A stretch of DNA of 64,000 nt from assembly GCA_009929735.1 (NCBI GenBank), contig RZZU01000002.1, forward strand, positions 1 through 64,000. The letters run 5' to 3'. This document shows positions 52,083 to 60,257 of the stretch, in pieces; within the stretch, counting starts at the first letter, position 1; each line of letters starts with the position of its first letter. Source of the stretch: Clostridia bacterium (GTDB lineage: Bacteria; Bacillota; Clostridia; Lachnospirales; Anaerotignaceae). Both the position numbers and the translations under genes were made by a program. Below the pieces are notes generated by a model. It did no database searches. It saw only the letters and a list, made by a program, of their open reading frames with translations, and was not told where the DNA came from.

Positions 52083-52083
52083 C
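52021..52083. repeat. SHOCT-tail repeat, copy C (intact, coding)
   Basis: This is the coding copy: CTTCGTGTAGTTTAT (52021-52035), ATGACTTG (52045-52052), 21 bases, AATATGTGAC (52074-52083), overlapping the SHOCT stop. Copies A and B keep the same 21-base spacing. Confidence 0.7.
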
Positions 52084-52102
52084 ACCACGAGGAGGTGAAA
52101 AA

Positions 52103-53401
52103 ATGCCTAAAATAGTAACGAAAATAGCTCCTAAGCCCAAGTTGGCGCAACAAATAAAGGTTGCTGCCTATGCCCGTGTATCGACGGGAAAGGATGCGAT
52201 GCTCCACTCTCTGTCCTCTCAGGTCAGTTACTACAGTAAATTGATACAAGGTCACGAGGGATGGCAGTATGTGGGCGTTTATGCCGATGAAGCACTGACC
52301 GGCACGAAAGACACCAGAGAGAATTTCCAAAGGCTGCTCGCTGACTGCCGTGCCGGAAAAGTGAATATGATACTGACTAAGTCCATCTCCCGCTTCGCAC
52401 GGAACACGGTAACTTTACTCGAAACCGTCCGTGAACTGAAAGCAATAGAGGTGGGCATCTTTTTTGAAGAGCAGAATATTCACAGCATGAGCAGCGATGG
52501 CGAGTTGATGTTGACCATTCTCGCCTCATACGCACAGGAAGAAAGCCTGTCGGCAAGTGAGAATCAGAAATGGCGCATCAGAAAAGGCTTTGAAAGCGGA
52601 GAGCTTGTAAACTGGCGATTCCTGTTCGGATACCGCATTTCAAAAGAAAAAATAGAAATCGACATGGAAACCGCACCGATTGTGCTTGAAATATTCGAGC
52701 GTGTTATTGCCGGAGACACTTTCGGTGTTATCAGCAGAGATCTGAACAGTCGTGGACTTTCCGGTGTTCTCGGTGGAAAATGGTGTGTTCAGCGTATCCG
52801 TGATATCGTCGGCAACGAAAAATACACAGGAAACGCTATGCTCCAAAAGCACTTCCGCAACAATCATCTGGAAAAGAAAAAATGCCGCAACACGGGTGAG
52901 TTGCCGATGTTCTATGCCGAAGATACACATCCCGCCATCATTGATGAGGATACCTTCAATGCGGCGCAAGCCATATTACATGAAATACAAAGCAAGCAGA
53001 AAAACCGTCCTGCACCCAAACACAGTGAGTTTACCGGAAAATTGTACTGTCCGCACTGCGGTAAAAACTATAAGCGTACCAAGAGCAGTGGCACAGTCGG
53101 ATGGAACTGTTCCACCTATCTATCACAGGGCAAAGCCTACTGCCACGGGAAAAAGATACCCGAAACCACACTTAAGGCGGTCTGTGCCAGCGTCCTCGGC
53201 ATCCAGGATTATTGCTCTGACACCTTTACCGACCGAATTGAACGCATCGAAGTGCCGGAAGCTAATCGTCTGCGGTTCATTTTCAAAGATGGCAGTATCA
53301 ATGAGCGCACATGGGCAGACCGCTCACGGCGGGATAGCTGGACGGAGGAAATGAAGCAAGCCGCCCGAGAAAGGAGGAAAAATCAATGTCAAGAGCAGTA
53401 A
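52103..53401 (+). CDS. Large serine recombinase 1
   Basis: The 432-aa protein has a resolvase domain with the catalytic serine in YARVSTGKD (Ser27), SISRFARNTVTLLETVRELK and a recombinase domain (NSRGLSGVLGGKWCVQRIRD, NEKYTGNAMLQKHF), then a zinc ribbon (LYCPHCGKNYKRTKSSGTVG then WNC). It is shorter than recombinase 2 and lacks its long C-terminal coiled coil, so it may need its partner. The ATG follows CGAGGAGG. It overlaps the next recombinase by 16 bases. Confidence 0.94.
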   Translation: MPKIVTKIAPKPKLAQQIKVAAYARVSTGKDAMLHSLSSQVSYYSKLIQGHEGWQYVGVYADEALTGTKDTRENFQRLLADCRAGKVNMILTKSISRFARNTVTLLETVRELKAIEVGIFFEEQNIHSMSSDGELMLTILASYAQEESLSASENQKWRIRKGFESGELVNWRFLFGYRISKEKIEIDMETAPIVLEIFERVIAGDTFGVISRDLNSRGLSGVLGGKWCVQRIRDIVGNEKYTGNAMLQKHFRNNHLEKKKCRNTGELPMFYAEDTHPAIIDEDTFNAAQAILHEIQSKQKNRPAPKHSEFTGKLYCPHCGKNYKRTKSSGTVGWNCSTYLSQGKAYCHGKKIPETTLKAVCASVLGIQDYCSDTFTDRIERIEVPEANRLRFIFKDGSINERTWADRSRRDSWTEEMKQAARERRKNQCQEQ

Positions 53402-54969
53402 CAGTCATACCCGCTACAAAAAATAAGTTTACAGCACTGCCTACCGCTTCCATTGCCAAACGCCGAACGGCGGGCTACGCTCGTGTGTCCACGGACAGCG
53501 ACGAGCAGTTTACAAGCTATGAGGCGCAAATCGATTATTATACGAAATTCATCAAAGCTCGTGATGACTGGGAGTTCGTCACCGTTTACACCGACGAAGG
53601 CATCTCGGCCACGAATACCAAATACCGTGATGGGTTCAATCAGATGGTGCAGGATGCCCTGGACGGCAAAATCGACCTTATTGTCACAAAGTCCGTCAGC
53701 CGTTTTGCGAGAAATACAGTAGACAGCCTTACCACCGTGCGAAAGCTCAAGGAACACGGCACGGAGGTTTATTTCGAGAAGGAAAATATTTTCACCTTTG
53801 ACAGCAAGGGTGAATTGCTTATAACGATAATGTCGAGCCTCGCACAGGAGGAGAGCCGCTCCATTTCGGAAAACGTTACATGGGGGCAGAGGAAGCGGTT
53901 TGCTGATGGAAAAGTCAGCATGCCTTATAAACAGTTTCTCGGCTACGACAAGGGCGAGGACGGCAATCCGGTTATAAATGAAGAAGAAGCCGGAATCGTA
54001 AAGCTTATCTATCAATTGTTCCTTGAAGGCAAAACTCCGGCTGGCATTTGCCGGTATTTAGATAAGCAAGGCATACTTACACCCTCCGGCAAGAAAAAAT
54101 GGAGTCAGACTACGGTAAACAGTATCCTATCCAACGAAAAATACAAGGGCGATGCCTTATTGCAAAAACGATTCACGGTGGACTTTCTGATGAAAACGAT
54201 GAAGGTCAACGAGGGCGAAGTTCCGCAGTATTATGTAGAAAATAGCCATGAAGCCATTATCGACCCTACCGACTGGGACCTCGTGCAAGCGGAGATTGCC
54301 AGGCGGAAGACGCTCGGCAGAGCCTACAGCGGAAACAGTGTTTTTTCATCAAGGTTGGTATGCGGCGATTGCGGCAGTTTCTTCGGTCAGAAAGTGTGGC
54401 ACTCAAACGATGCCTACCGCAAGGTGATATGGCGCTGTAACGGCAAGTTCAAAGGCGAAAAGAAATGCACCACTCCACATTTGGACATTGAAACTATACA
54501 GCATAAGTTCCTGTTTGCCTATAATCAGCTAATGGAAAATCGTGAAGGAGTCATCAGCGACTGCAATCAAATCCGTCAGTTGGTTGCGGACTGTACGGAG
54601 CTGGATGCGGAGATTGACAAACTGACCGAAGAAATCGAAGTGTTAGCGGAGATGGTCAAAGCCTGTGTTAAAGAGAACGCCGCCTCGGTACAGTCTCAAG
54701 AGGAGTACACAAAAAAATATAACGCTCTGGTGAAGCGTTACGAAAAGACCTCCGCACGCCTTGACGCACTTGCCGCCGAGAAGTCACGCAAGCGAGACCG
54801 AGACCGTGAACTACGGCTTTTCATCGAGTCGATAAAAAAGCAGCCCCTCGTCCTCGAAGTCTGGAGCGAAAGGCTGTGGGTGGGCTTGCTTGACAAAGCT
54901 ACGGTTTTCCACGACGGCAGAATGGTATTCCAGTTTAAGAACGGCACGGAGATTGAGGTTGAGTTATAA
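53386..54969 (+). CDS. Large serine recombinase 2
   Basis: This 527-aa protein has the catalytic serine in YARVSTDSDE (Ser35), the E-helix region SVSRFARNTVDSLTTVRKLK, the recombinase domain (GKTPAGICRYLDKQGILTPS) and zinc ribbon (LVCGDCGSFFGQ then WRCNGKFKGEKKCTTP). The C-terminal coiled coil (about 390-480: CTELDAEIDKLTEEIEVLAE...) is of the kind that controls integration versus excision. It is homologous to the partial recombinase at 2-1024. Its stop is 25 bases before the TGCACAC direct repeats at the element end. Confidence 0.95.
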   Translation: MSRAVTVIPATKNKFTALPTASIAKRRTAGYARVSTDSDEQFTSYEAQIDYYTKFIKARDDWEFVTVYTDEGISATNTKYRDGFNQMVQDALDGKIDLIVTKSVSRFARNTVDSLTTVRKLKEHGTEVYFEKENIFTFDSKGELLITIMSSLAQEESRSISENVTWGQRKRFADGKVSMPYKQFLGYDKGEDGNPVINEEEAGIVKLIYQLFLEGKTPAGICRYLDKQGILTPSGKKKWSQTTVNSILSNEKYKGDALLQKRFTVDFLMKTMKVNEGEVPQYYVENSHEAIIDPTDWDLVQAEIARRKTLGRAYSGNSVFSSRLVCGDCGSFFGQKVWHSNDAYRKVIWRCNGKFKGEKKCTTPHLDIETIQHKFLFAYNQLMENREGVISDCNQIRQLVADCTELDAEIDKLTEEIEVLAEMVKACVKENAASVQSQEEYTKKYNALVKRYEKTSARLDALAAEKSRKRDRDRELRLFIESIKKQPLVLEVWSERLWVGLLDKATVFHDGRMVFQFKNGTEIEVEL

Positions 54970-54993
54970 GGCTCGACCTCTTTTTTACTCTTT

Positions 54994-55048
54994 TGCACAC
55001 CCCTCTAAAAAAATGCACACCCCCTCCAAAATTATGCACACCCCTCTA
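54994..55048. repeat. Three direct repeats TGCACACCCCTCTA at the element end
   Basis: TGCACACCCCTCTA (54994-55007), TGCACACCCCCTCC (55014-55027) and TGCACACCCCTCTA (55035-55048) recur at 20-21 bp spacing. An inverted TGTGCA lies at about 55097. The location right after the recombinase genes suggests recombinase or accessory binding sites near attR. Confidence 0.7.
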
Positions 55049-55192
55049 TAAATCGTTAGCGAGGGTATCGGTTCAAGGCAAAACTTCTCAGAGAAAGTGT
55101 GCATTTCTTGTTTCAATGGACCTATGTGATGTTGCCATTTTTATGGGAAGGTGCGAAAAAGCCTTATATCAAGCCATTTTCGGGCATAAAAC

Positions 55193-55237
55193 AAGAACGC
55201 TAATTTTGATAGCCACTGTATCAAAATTAGCGTTCTT
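55193..55237. repeat. Perfect 19-bp inverted repeat at the element-host junction
   Basis: AAGAACGCTAATTTTGATA (55193-55211) and its exact reverse complement (55219-55237) flank a 7-base loop GCCACTG. It ends one base before the point where host TSCPD-gene homology begins. No U-run follows, so a standard terminator is unlikely; an element end or insertion scar is likely. Confidence 0.8.
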
Positions 55238-55238
55238 A

Positions 55239-55406
55239 TATGGCGGATGCGAGGGGAATCATAGGGGCTTGGCAGCTTTGGCGGAAGGAATGACACCTGA
55301 TGAGGCTGTAAAAAGATTGAGAGGAATTACTTGTGGTACGAAAAAAAGCAGCTGCCCGGATCAGCTGGCAGTTGCCTTAGAAGAATTCGTGAAAAATCAA
55401 AAGTGA
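55239..55406 (+). pseudogene. TSCPD-domain gene, 3' fragment (broken by integration)
   Basis: The 55 residues YGGCEGNHRGLAALAEGMTP, DEAVKRLRGITCG, SSCPDQLAVALEEFVKNQK match the C-terminal two thirds of the TIGR03905-type TSCPD protein family (GGCxGN ... TSCPDQL). The N-terminal about 30 residues, including the usual start, are missing: upstream sequence in the same frame is unrelated and comes from the prophage end. The missing part should lie at the other side of the element, left of this window. The protein's function is not established. Some expression from upstream start codons cannot be excluded. Confidence 0.75.
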
Positions 55407-55470
55407 AGTTCATCATAAAATAAAAACAGCTTCTTTCGTAGAAAAATGATGAATTTTCCGTGAATTGTTG

Positions 55471-55499
55471 TTGACACTGAAATGGACTTGTGTTATTCT
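55471..55499 (+). promoter_or_regulatory. Promoter of the rpmG-secE-nusG operon
   Basis: TTGACA (55471-55476), 17-bp spacer, TATTCT (55494-55499). It is 66 bases before the rpmG start, with a T-run (55519-55526) in the leader. Confidence 0.75.
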
Positions 55500-55565
55500 G
55501 AATGCGAAGACACAGGTCTTTTTTTTATGTACGAAAAAATATCATCAGCAATGGAGGTGGAAATC

Positions 55566-55715
55566 TTGAGAACAAGGATTACCTTAGCCTGCACAGAGTG
55601 CAAACAGAGAAATTACAGCACTACCAAAGACAAGAAAACTATGCCTGACAGAATGGAAATCAAAAAGTATTGTAAGTTCTGTAAATCCCATACTTTACAC
55701 AAAGAAACAAAGTAA
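55566..55715 (+). CDS. rpmG: 50S ribosomal protein L33
   Basis: The 49-aa protein matches L33: [40 protein letters not shown]. Two CxxC pairs are present, so it is the zinc-binding (C+) form. The start is TTG behind GGAGGTG (7 bases), which gives the standard length; an ATG five codons upstream lies within the ribosome binding site. It heads the transcript to secE and nusG, the usual order in Firmicutes. Confidence 0.95.
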   Translation: MRTRITLACTECKQRNYSTTKDKKTMPDRMEIKKYCKFCKSHTLHKETK

Positions 55716-55747
55716 GTAAGGGGAATTCCGAAAAAGGAAGTGAACGT

Positions 55748-56020
55748 ATGGAAGAAAAGCGCGACACTAACCAAACGAATGAAACAAAACAAGCAAAGCC
55801 AAAACAAGCAAAGCCAAAGCAAGAAAAGAAAAACAGTGACAGAGATGGCTTCGCAGAATACAAGGCTGAATTTAAGAAAATAATTTGGCCTAGCCGTCCT
55901 GAAATTGCGAAGAAAACGTTTACCGTTATTGTTACTTCCCTGATTGTCGGAGTTGTCATTTTCTGTATGGATTCGGCTTTTTCAGCTGGATACAGTGTGA
56001 TTATCGGACTTTTAGGTTAA
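55748..56020 (+). CDS. secE: Protein translocase subunit SecE
   Basis: The 90-aa protein has one transmembrane segment (VIVTSLIVGVVIFCMDSAFS) preceded by the family motif EFKKIIWPSRPE, and an unusual, extended lysine-rich N-terminus with KQAKPKQAKPKQEKK repeats. SecE joins SecY and SecG in the membrane channel. It lies 32 bases after rpmG and 29 before nusG in an operon. Confidence 0.95.
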   Translation: MEEKRDTNQTNETKQAKPKQAKPKQEKKNSDRDGFAEYKAEFKKIIWPSRPEIAKKTFTVIVTSLIVGVVIFCMDSAFSAGYSVIIGLLG

Positions 56021-56049
56021 GACAAATCGAGTAGAAAAAGGATGGTATT

Positions 56050-56604
56050 ATGTCTGAAGAAATCAACAAGCCAGAAGAAATCAAAACATCTACCGAATCA
56101 AGATGGTATGTTGTACATACCTATTCAGGGTATGAAAACAAAGTAAAAGCCAATATTGAAAAAACGGTTGAAAACAGAGGAATGCAAGATTTAATTCATG
56201 AGATCAGCGTACCTTTGCAGGATGTTGTGGAGATTAAAGACGGACAGAAAAAAACGGTTCAGCGCAAGGTTTTTCCTGGATATGTGCTGATTAAAATGAT
56301 AATGAACGATGAAACCTGGTATGTAGTCAGAAACACAAGAGGCGTTACAAGTTTTGTGGGTCCCGGCTCCAAGCCTGTACCATTAACCGATATGGAAGTT
56401 CGTACTATGGGTATTGGCGGCGAGGTGGAAAATCTCGATGTGGCACTGGGCGAACCTGTTCGTGTTATTTCTGGGCCTTTTGCGGATTCTGTTGGTCAGA
56501 TCAAAGAGATCAATACCAATAAGAAAATCGTAGTGGTCAGTCTTTCTATCTTTGGCAGAGAGACCCCGGTTGAGCTTGATTTCACGCAGATCAACAAGAT
56601 TTAA
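56050..56604 (+). CDS. nusG: Transcription termination/antitermination protein NusG
   Basis: The 184-aa protein matches NusG: the NGN domain (RWYVVHTYSGYENKVKANIE, KVFPGYVLIKMIMNDETWYV, RNTRGVTSFVGPGSKPVPL) and a C-terminal KOW domain (GEPVRVISGPFADSVGQIKE). It binds RNA polymerase and affects pausing and termination. It precedes the L11-L1 genes with an L1-type leader between. Confidence 0.97.
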   Translation: MSEEINKPEEIKTSTESRWYVVHTYSGYENKVKANIEKTVENRGMQDLIHEISVPLQDVVEIKDGQKKTVQRKVFPGYVLIKMIMNDETWYVVRNTRGVTSFVGPGSKPVPLTDMEVRTMGIGGEVENLDVALGEPVRVISGPFADSVGQIKEINTNKKIVVVSLSIFGRETPVELDFTQINKI

Positions 56605-56620
56605 AGTCAACGTTTCGTAA

Positions 56621-56668
56621 GGCGGCAAGTCCGCCAGGTGGGAGGGAAAATCCCCGCTAATTACCACA
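56621..56668 (+). promoter_or_regulatory. Ribosomal protein L1 binding-site mimic before rplK
   Basis: After a GGCGG/CCGCC hairpin comes GTGGGAGGG (56638-56646) and ATTACCAC (56660-56667), closing GTGG with CCAC. GUGGGAG paired with a UACCAC strand is the L1-binding motif of 23S rRNA, so this is probably the autogenous control site where free L1 represses translation. A second copy precedes rplA. Confidence 0.7.
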
Positions 56669-56687
56669 TTTATAGGAGGTGCCAATC

Positions 56688-57113
56688 ATGGCAAAAAAAG
56701 TAACAGGTTATATCAAATTACAGATTCCAGCAGCGAAGGCAACACCCGCTCCTCCTGTTGGTCCTGCATTGGGTCAGCATGGTGTGAATATCATGGGTTT
56801 TTGTAAGGAATTTAACGAAAGAACAGCTTCTCAGGCAGGTTTAATTATTCCTGTTGTTATTACTGTATATCAGGATAGAAGCTATACATTCATTACAAAA
56901 ACACCCCCTGCGGCAGTTCTTTTGAAAAAGGCTTGCGGTATCGAATCCGGTTCAGGTGTGCCTAATAAAACAAAAGTTTCTAAAATTTCCAAAGCAAAGG
57001 TTATGGAAATTGCAGAATTGAAAATGCCCGATTTGAATGCAGCTAATATTGAGACTGCTTATAGCATGATTTGCGGTACAGCAAGAAGCATGGGTATCGT
57101 TGTTGAAGACTAA
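56688..57113 (+). CDS. rplK: 50S ribosomal protein L11
   Basis: The 141-aa protein matches L11: [20 protein letters not shown] then [20 protein letters not shown], and the C-terminal [20 protein letters not shown]. It binds 23S rRNA at the GTPase-associated centre. The ATG at 56688 follows AGGAGGTG. The gene is preceded by an L1-type regulatory hairpin and followed by a second one. Confidence 0.97.
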   Translation: MAKKVTGYIKLQIPAAKATPAPPVGPALGQHGVNIMGFCKEFNERTASQAGLIIPVVITVYQDRSYTFITKTPPAAVLLKKACGIESGSGVPNKTKVSKISKAKVMEIAELKMPDLNAANIETAYSMICGTARSMGIVVED

Positions 57114-57115
57114 TT

Positions 57116-57167
57116 GCCGGATGATTTGACGGCAGAAGTGGGAGGGAATTCTCCCGATATTACCACA
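57116..57167 (+). promoter_or_regulatory. Ribosomal protein L1 binding-site mimic before rplA
   Basis: A TGCCG/CGGCA hairpin, then GTGGGAGGG (57138-57146) and ATTACCAC (57159-57166), the same layout as before rplK. It would let L1 repress its own translation. Confidence 0.7.
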
Positions 57168-57183
57168 TAAGGAGGTCACGAAA

Positions 57184-57879
57184 GTGAAAAGAGGAAAAAA
57201 ATATAACGAGGTTGTAAAACTCGTTGACAAGGCAATGCTTTACGATGCAAATGAAGCAATCGATTTGGCACAGAAAACATCTGTGACAAAATTCGATGCA
57301 ACTGTAGAAGCACATATTCGTTTGGGCGTTGACAGCAGACATGCTGATCAGCAGGTTCGTGGTGCCGTTGTTCTTCCACACGGTACAGGCAAAACAGTTC
57401 GTGTATTGGTATTCGCAAAGGGTGATAAAGCCGCAGAAGCTTTAGCAGCCGGTGCAGATTTCGTAGGAGCTGAAGATTTAATCCCCAAAATCCAGAATGA
57501 AAACTGGTTTGGTTTCGATGTTGCTGTTGCAACACCTGATATGATGGGCGTTGTTGGTCGTTTAGGCCGTGTTTTGGGTCCCAAAGGCTTGATGCCTAAC
57601 CCCAAAGCTGGTACTGTAACAGTGGATGTTACAAAGGCAATTAACGATATTAAAGCAGGTAAAATTGAATACCGTTTGGACAAGACAAATATCATTCATG
57701 TTCCCGTAGGCAAGGTATCTTTTGGATCCGAGAAATTGGGAGAAAACTTCCAGACGCTGATGAGTGCTATCATAAAAGCAAAACCTAGCGCAGCAAAGGG
57801 TCAGTATTTGAAGAGCGTTGTATTATCAACAACAATGGGCCCTGGTGTAAAGGTTAACCCTGCAAAAATTTCTGAGTAA
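57184..57879 (+). CDS. rplA: 50S ribosomal protein L1
   Basis: The 231-aa protein matches L1 over full length: [60 protein letters not shown] then VTVDV. It forms the L1 stalk and is a translational repressor of its operon. The start is GTG behind GGAGGTC. It follows L11 by 70 bases. Confidence 0.97.
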   Translation: MKRGKKYNEVVKLVDKAMLYDANEAIDLAQKTSVTKFDATVEAHIRLGVDSRHADQQVRGAVVLPHGTGKTVRVLVFAKGDKAAEALAAGADFVGAEDLIPKIQNENWFGFDVAVATPDMMGVVGRLGRVLGPKGLMPNPKAGTVTVDVTKAINDIKAGKIEYRLDKTNIIHVPVGKVSFGSEKLGENFQTLMSAIIKAKPSAAKGQYLKSVVLSTTMGPGVKVNPAKISE

Positions 57880-57894
57880 TCACAAAGAAAGCTC

Positions 57895-57923
57895 TTGACG
57901 GATGCTTGTTTGTTTTGTATAAT
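57895..57923 (+). promoter_or_regulatory. Promoter before the L10 leader
   Basis: TTGACG (57895-57900), 17-bp spacer, TATAAT (57918-57923). It would drive rplJ-rplL and starts the long L10 leader. Confidence 0.8.
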
Positions 57924-57939
57924 GAATAAGTTGAAAAGA

Positions 57940-58056
57940 AAAAACCGAATAGTGCCGTAGACAGCAGGTGCAAGTATTTGCATAAATCCTGCCGAGGAGA
58001 TTGCTGAAATTGAGTTATAAGCCTCTTTGTCTATGTGCAGAGAGGCTTTCTTTATC
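57940..58056 (+). promoter_or_regulatory. L10 leader with attenuator hairpin
   Basis: The leader contains a typical L10-L12 binding region (GTAGACAGCAGGTGC..., AATCCTGCCGAGG) as in the Firmicutes ribosomal L10 leader, and ends in a terminator-like hairpin, AAGCCTCT (58019-58026) with AGAGGCTT (58041-58048), followed by TCTTTAT. When L10(L12)4 is in excess it would bind the leader and favour premature termination. Confidence 0.78.
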
Positions 58057-58082
58057 TATAAAGGATTTAAGGAGGTGTAAAT

Positions 58083-58577
58083 ATGGCAAAGATTGAACAG
58101 AAGCAGGTTATTGTAAATGAAATTAAAGAAAAGATGGAAAAGGCAGCTTCCGTAGTAATGGTAGATGCTAGAGGCTTGACTGTAGAACAGGACACAGTTC
58201 TTAGAAAGCAACTCAGAGAAGCCGGTGTTGACTATAAAGTTTACAAAAACACAATGGTGCACTTTGCAATTCAGGGCACTCAGTTCGAAGGATTGGAAGA
58301 ATATCTGTCCGGACCAAGTGCATTTGCATTTAGCTATGAAGATGCTACAACAGCAGCTGCTGTCTTAAACAAAGCAGCGAAAGATGCAAAGAAGCTGGAA
58401 TTCAAGGCTGGCGTTATCGAAGGCGTTGTATACAATGCTGAAGGTATGAAGCTGGTTGCAGAAATTCCTTCCAAAGAAGTATTGCTTTCCAAGTTGCTGG
58501 GCAGCTTCAAGAGCCCTATGTCCTCTTTCGCACGCGTTATCGATCAGATCGCAAAGAAAGATGTGGCAGCAGAATAA
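58083..58577 (+). CDS. rplJ: 50S ribosomal protein L10
   Basis: The 164-aa protein matches L10: [52 protein letters not shown]. The C-terminal helix binds L7/L12 dimers. The ATG follows GGAGGTG by five bases, just after the L10 leader and attenuator. Confidence 0.97.
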   Translation: MAKIEQKQVIVNEIKEKMEKAASVVMVDARGLTVEQDTVLRKQLREAGVDYKVYKNTMVHFAIQGTQFEGLEEYLSGPSAFAFSYEDATTAAAVLNKAAKDAKKLEFKAGVIEGVVYNAEGMKLVAEIPSKEVLLSKLLGSFKSPMSSFARVIDQIAKKDVAAE

Positions 58578-58653
58578 TTATAGCAAGAAACAATGTACCA
58601 TTTTGGTAAATAAAAATTGAGTAAATACTAAATTTAATCGGAGGTGCTTTAAA

Positions 58654-59022
58654 ATGGCAAAATTAACAATTGAAGAAATCATTGCAGCTGTAAAAGAGCT
58701 TACAGTATTGGAATTGAATGAATTGGTAAAGGCAGCAGAAGAAGAATTCGGCGTATCCGCAGCAGCAGGCGTAGCAGTAGCAGCAGGCCCCGCAGCAGTA
58801 GAAGAAGAAAAAACGGAATTTGACGTTGAATTGACAGAAGTTGGTTCAGAAAAGATCAAAGTAATTAAGGTTGTTCGTGAAGTAACAGGCCTTGGTTTGA
58901 AAGAAGCTAAGGAAGCTGTAGACGGCGCTCCTAAGGTTCTGAAAGAACAGATTGGCAAAGACGAAGCTGAAGCTATCAAAGCTAAGTTGGAAGAAGTTGG
59001 CGCAAAGGTTACATTGAAGTAA
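58654..59022 (+). CDS. rplL: 50S ribosomal protein L7/L12
   Basis: The 122-aa protein has the L12 N-terminal dimer region ([20 protein letters not shown]), an alanine-rich hinge, and the factor-binding C-terminal domain ([40 protein letters not shown]). It recruits translation GTPases. GGAGGTG precedes the ATG, and a terminator at 59039 follows the stop by 16 bases. Confidence 0.97.
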   Translation: MAKLTIEEIIAAVKELTVLELNELVKAAEEEFGVSAAAGVAVAAGPAAVEEEKTEFDVELTEVGSEKIKVIKVVREVTGLGLKEAKEAVDGAPKVLKEQIGKDEAEAIKAKLEEVGAKVTLK

Positions 59023-59038
59023 TTCAAACCATAAAGTA

Positions 59039-59073
59039 AACCCCGAAAATATCATGTTTTCGGGGTTGTTTTT
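59039..59073 (+). terminator. Terminator after rplL
   Basis: AACCCCGAAAA (59039-59049) pairs with TTTTCGGGGTT (59057-59067), followed by GTTTTTAT. The 290 bases from here to the transporter's 3' end hold no gene that I can support. Confidence 0.9.
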
Positions 59074-59261
59074 ATATCAGCAGTTAAAACAACGTGCCTG
59101 GTATGAAGGTGCGTTCCCAAATAGCTTAGCAAAAAAACTTCAGCGACAGTATATTCTCCAGGTGCATATATTTCATTTAAGGGGGAGAGCTGATTGGAAA
59201 GACTGTTTCGTATATACAATGTATGGTTATCGTCTTATGGTAAGGTTGATGCAAGAAACAT

Positions 59262-59298
59262 AAAAAAGAGCAGCCCCTAATGTGTTTTCGGGGTTGCT
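59262..59298 (-). terminator. Terminator of the EamA-queH operon (minus strand)
   Basis: On the minus strand AGCAACCCC pairs with GGGGCTGCT (one wobble), followed by CTTTTTTATG. It lies about 60 bases after the transporter's stop. Confidence 0.75.
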
Positions 59299-59357
59299 GA
59301 AGAATGCAAGAGGCCTAAAGCAGCTTTTGAAGAAAGAGAGCTTAAGGGCATTATAAA

Positions 59358-60242
59358 TTATTTGGTAAGCAATTCCTTATGTTTATGGAAGTGACCATTT
59401 AAATAGAAAAACGTTGCTACGGCTGTGCTGAAAATGATTATATAGCCGAACCAACTATATAAGTCCGGTAGTTGACCAAAAGCAAAAAAGCCCAATAAAG
59501 CAGCGAAAGGAATCTGAGAATAGTCAAAAACAGAGATTTCTCTTGCAGGCGCAAAACAATATGCGGCGGTTATTCCAAACTGACCGCCTGCCGCAGCGAG
59601 CCCGGCAAAAAGCAGCATGATTGTTTGATGTAAGTTCATAGGATGAAATTGAAAAATTAAATAAGGTAATGTTACCAAACAGGAAAAGGCTGAAAAAAAG
59701 AACACAATAACTGATCCCTGTACACCTCTTTGTCCCATTGCCCGCACATAGGTATAGGCAGCACCTGCGCAGATACCACCGATAAGACCAATCAGGGCAG
59801 GGAGAAAATCCATATTGAGTCCTGTTGGCTTCATGACAAAAAGTGCGCCGATAAAGGCTGTAATAATGGAAGAGAGCTGAAATAAATTAATTTTCTCCTT
59901 TAAAATCAGTATGCCGAATAAGACCGCGAAAAAAGGTGACATTTTATTCAGCAACGATGCGTCGGAAAGAACCAGATGATCCACAGCATAAAAATTACAA
60001 ATAATGCCGATGGTACCAAATATGGAACGATAGAGTAAATATCGCTTTGAATCCCTGTCTAAAGAAATAACGGGCTTTTCTTTGAGCAGAATAGCAAATG
60101 CAAAAACCATTGCGACAAAATTGCGAAAAAAACTTTTTTGAATCGAGGGCAAATCGCCGGACAAATGAACAAAAAGGTTCATCAGGGCGAAAGAGAAAGA
60201 GGACAAGGTGATGCACACGATGCCCTTTTGACGTTGATTCAT
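59358..60242 (-). CDS. EamA/DMT-family transporter
   Basis: The 294-aa protein is made of about ten hydrophobic segments in two repeated EamA halves (KGIVCITLSSFSFALMNLFV, LMKPTGLNMDFLPAL-type loop, then PALIGLIGGICAGAAYTYVR). DMT transporters export metabolites or amino acids; the substrate cannot be read from the sequence. The ATG at 60242 is chosen because AAAGGA lies nine bases upstream; an ATG two codons earlier is closer to it. It lies 15 bases downstream of queH. Confidence 0.88.
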   Translation of the reverse strand: MNQRQKGIVCITLSSFSFALMNLFVHLSGDLPSIQKSFFRNFVAMVFAFAILLKEKPVISLDRDSKRYLLYRSIFGTIGIICNFYAVDHLVLSDASLLNKMSPFFAVLFGILILKEKINLFQLSSIITAFIGALFVMKPTGLNMDFLPALIGLIGGICAGAAYTYVRAMGQRGVQGSVIVFFFSAFSCLVTLPYLIFQFHPMNLHQTIMLLFAGLAAAGGQFGITAAYCFAPAREISVFDYSQIPFAALLGFFAFGQLPDLYSWFGYIIIFSTAVATFFYLNGHFHKHKELLTK

Positions 60243-60257
60243 AATCATAGATCCTTT

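Noticed and set aside
54994..55048. TGCACACCCC repeats as a CRISPR array
   Set aside because: Repeats are 14 bases with 6-7-base gaps, far too short for repeat-spacer units, and no cas genes are present.
54993..55238. The upstream part of the frame leading into the TSCPD fragment as a real protein start
   Set aside because: The residues are encoded by the TGCACACC repeats and the inverted repeat and do not match the TSCPD N-terminus; no ribosome binding site is convincing.
55407..55470. A tRNA gene as the integration target
   Set aside because: No cloverleaf or TTCGA-type arm could be found near either recombinase end; the disrupted TSCPD gene explains the junction better.
59054..59263. 69-codon frame after rplL
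   Set aside because: It starts within the rplL terminator and shows no family features.
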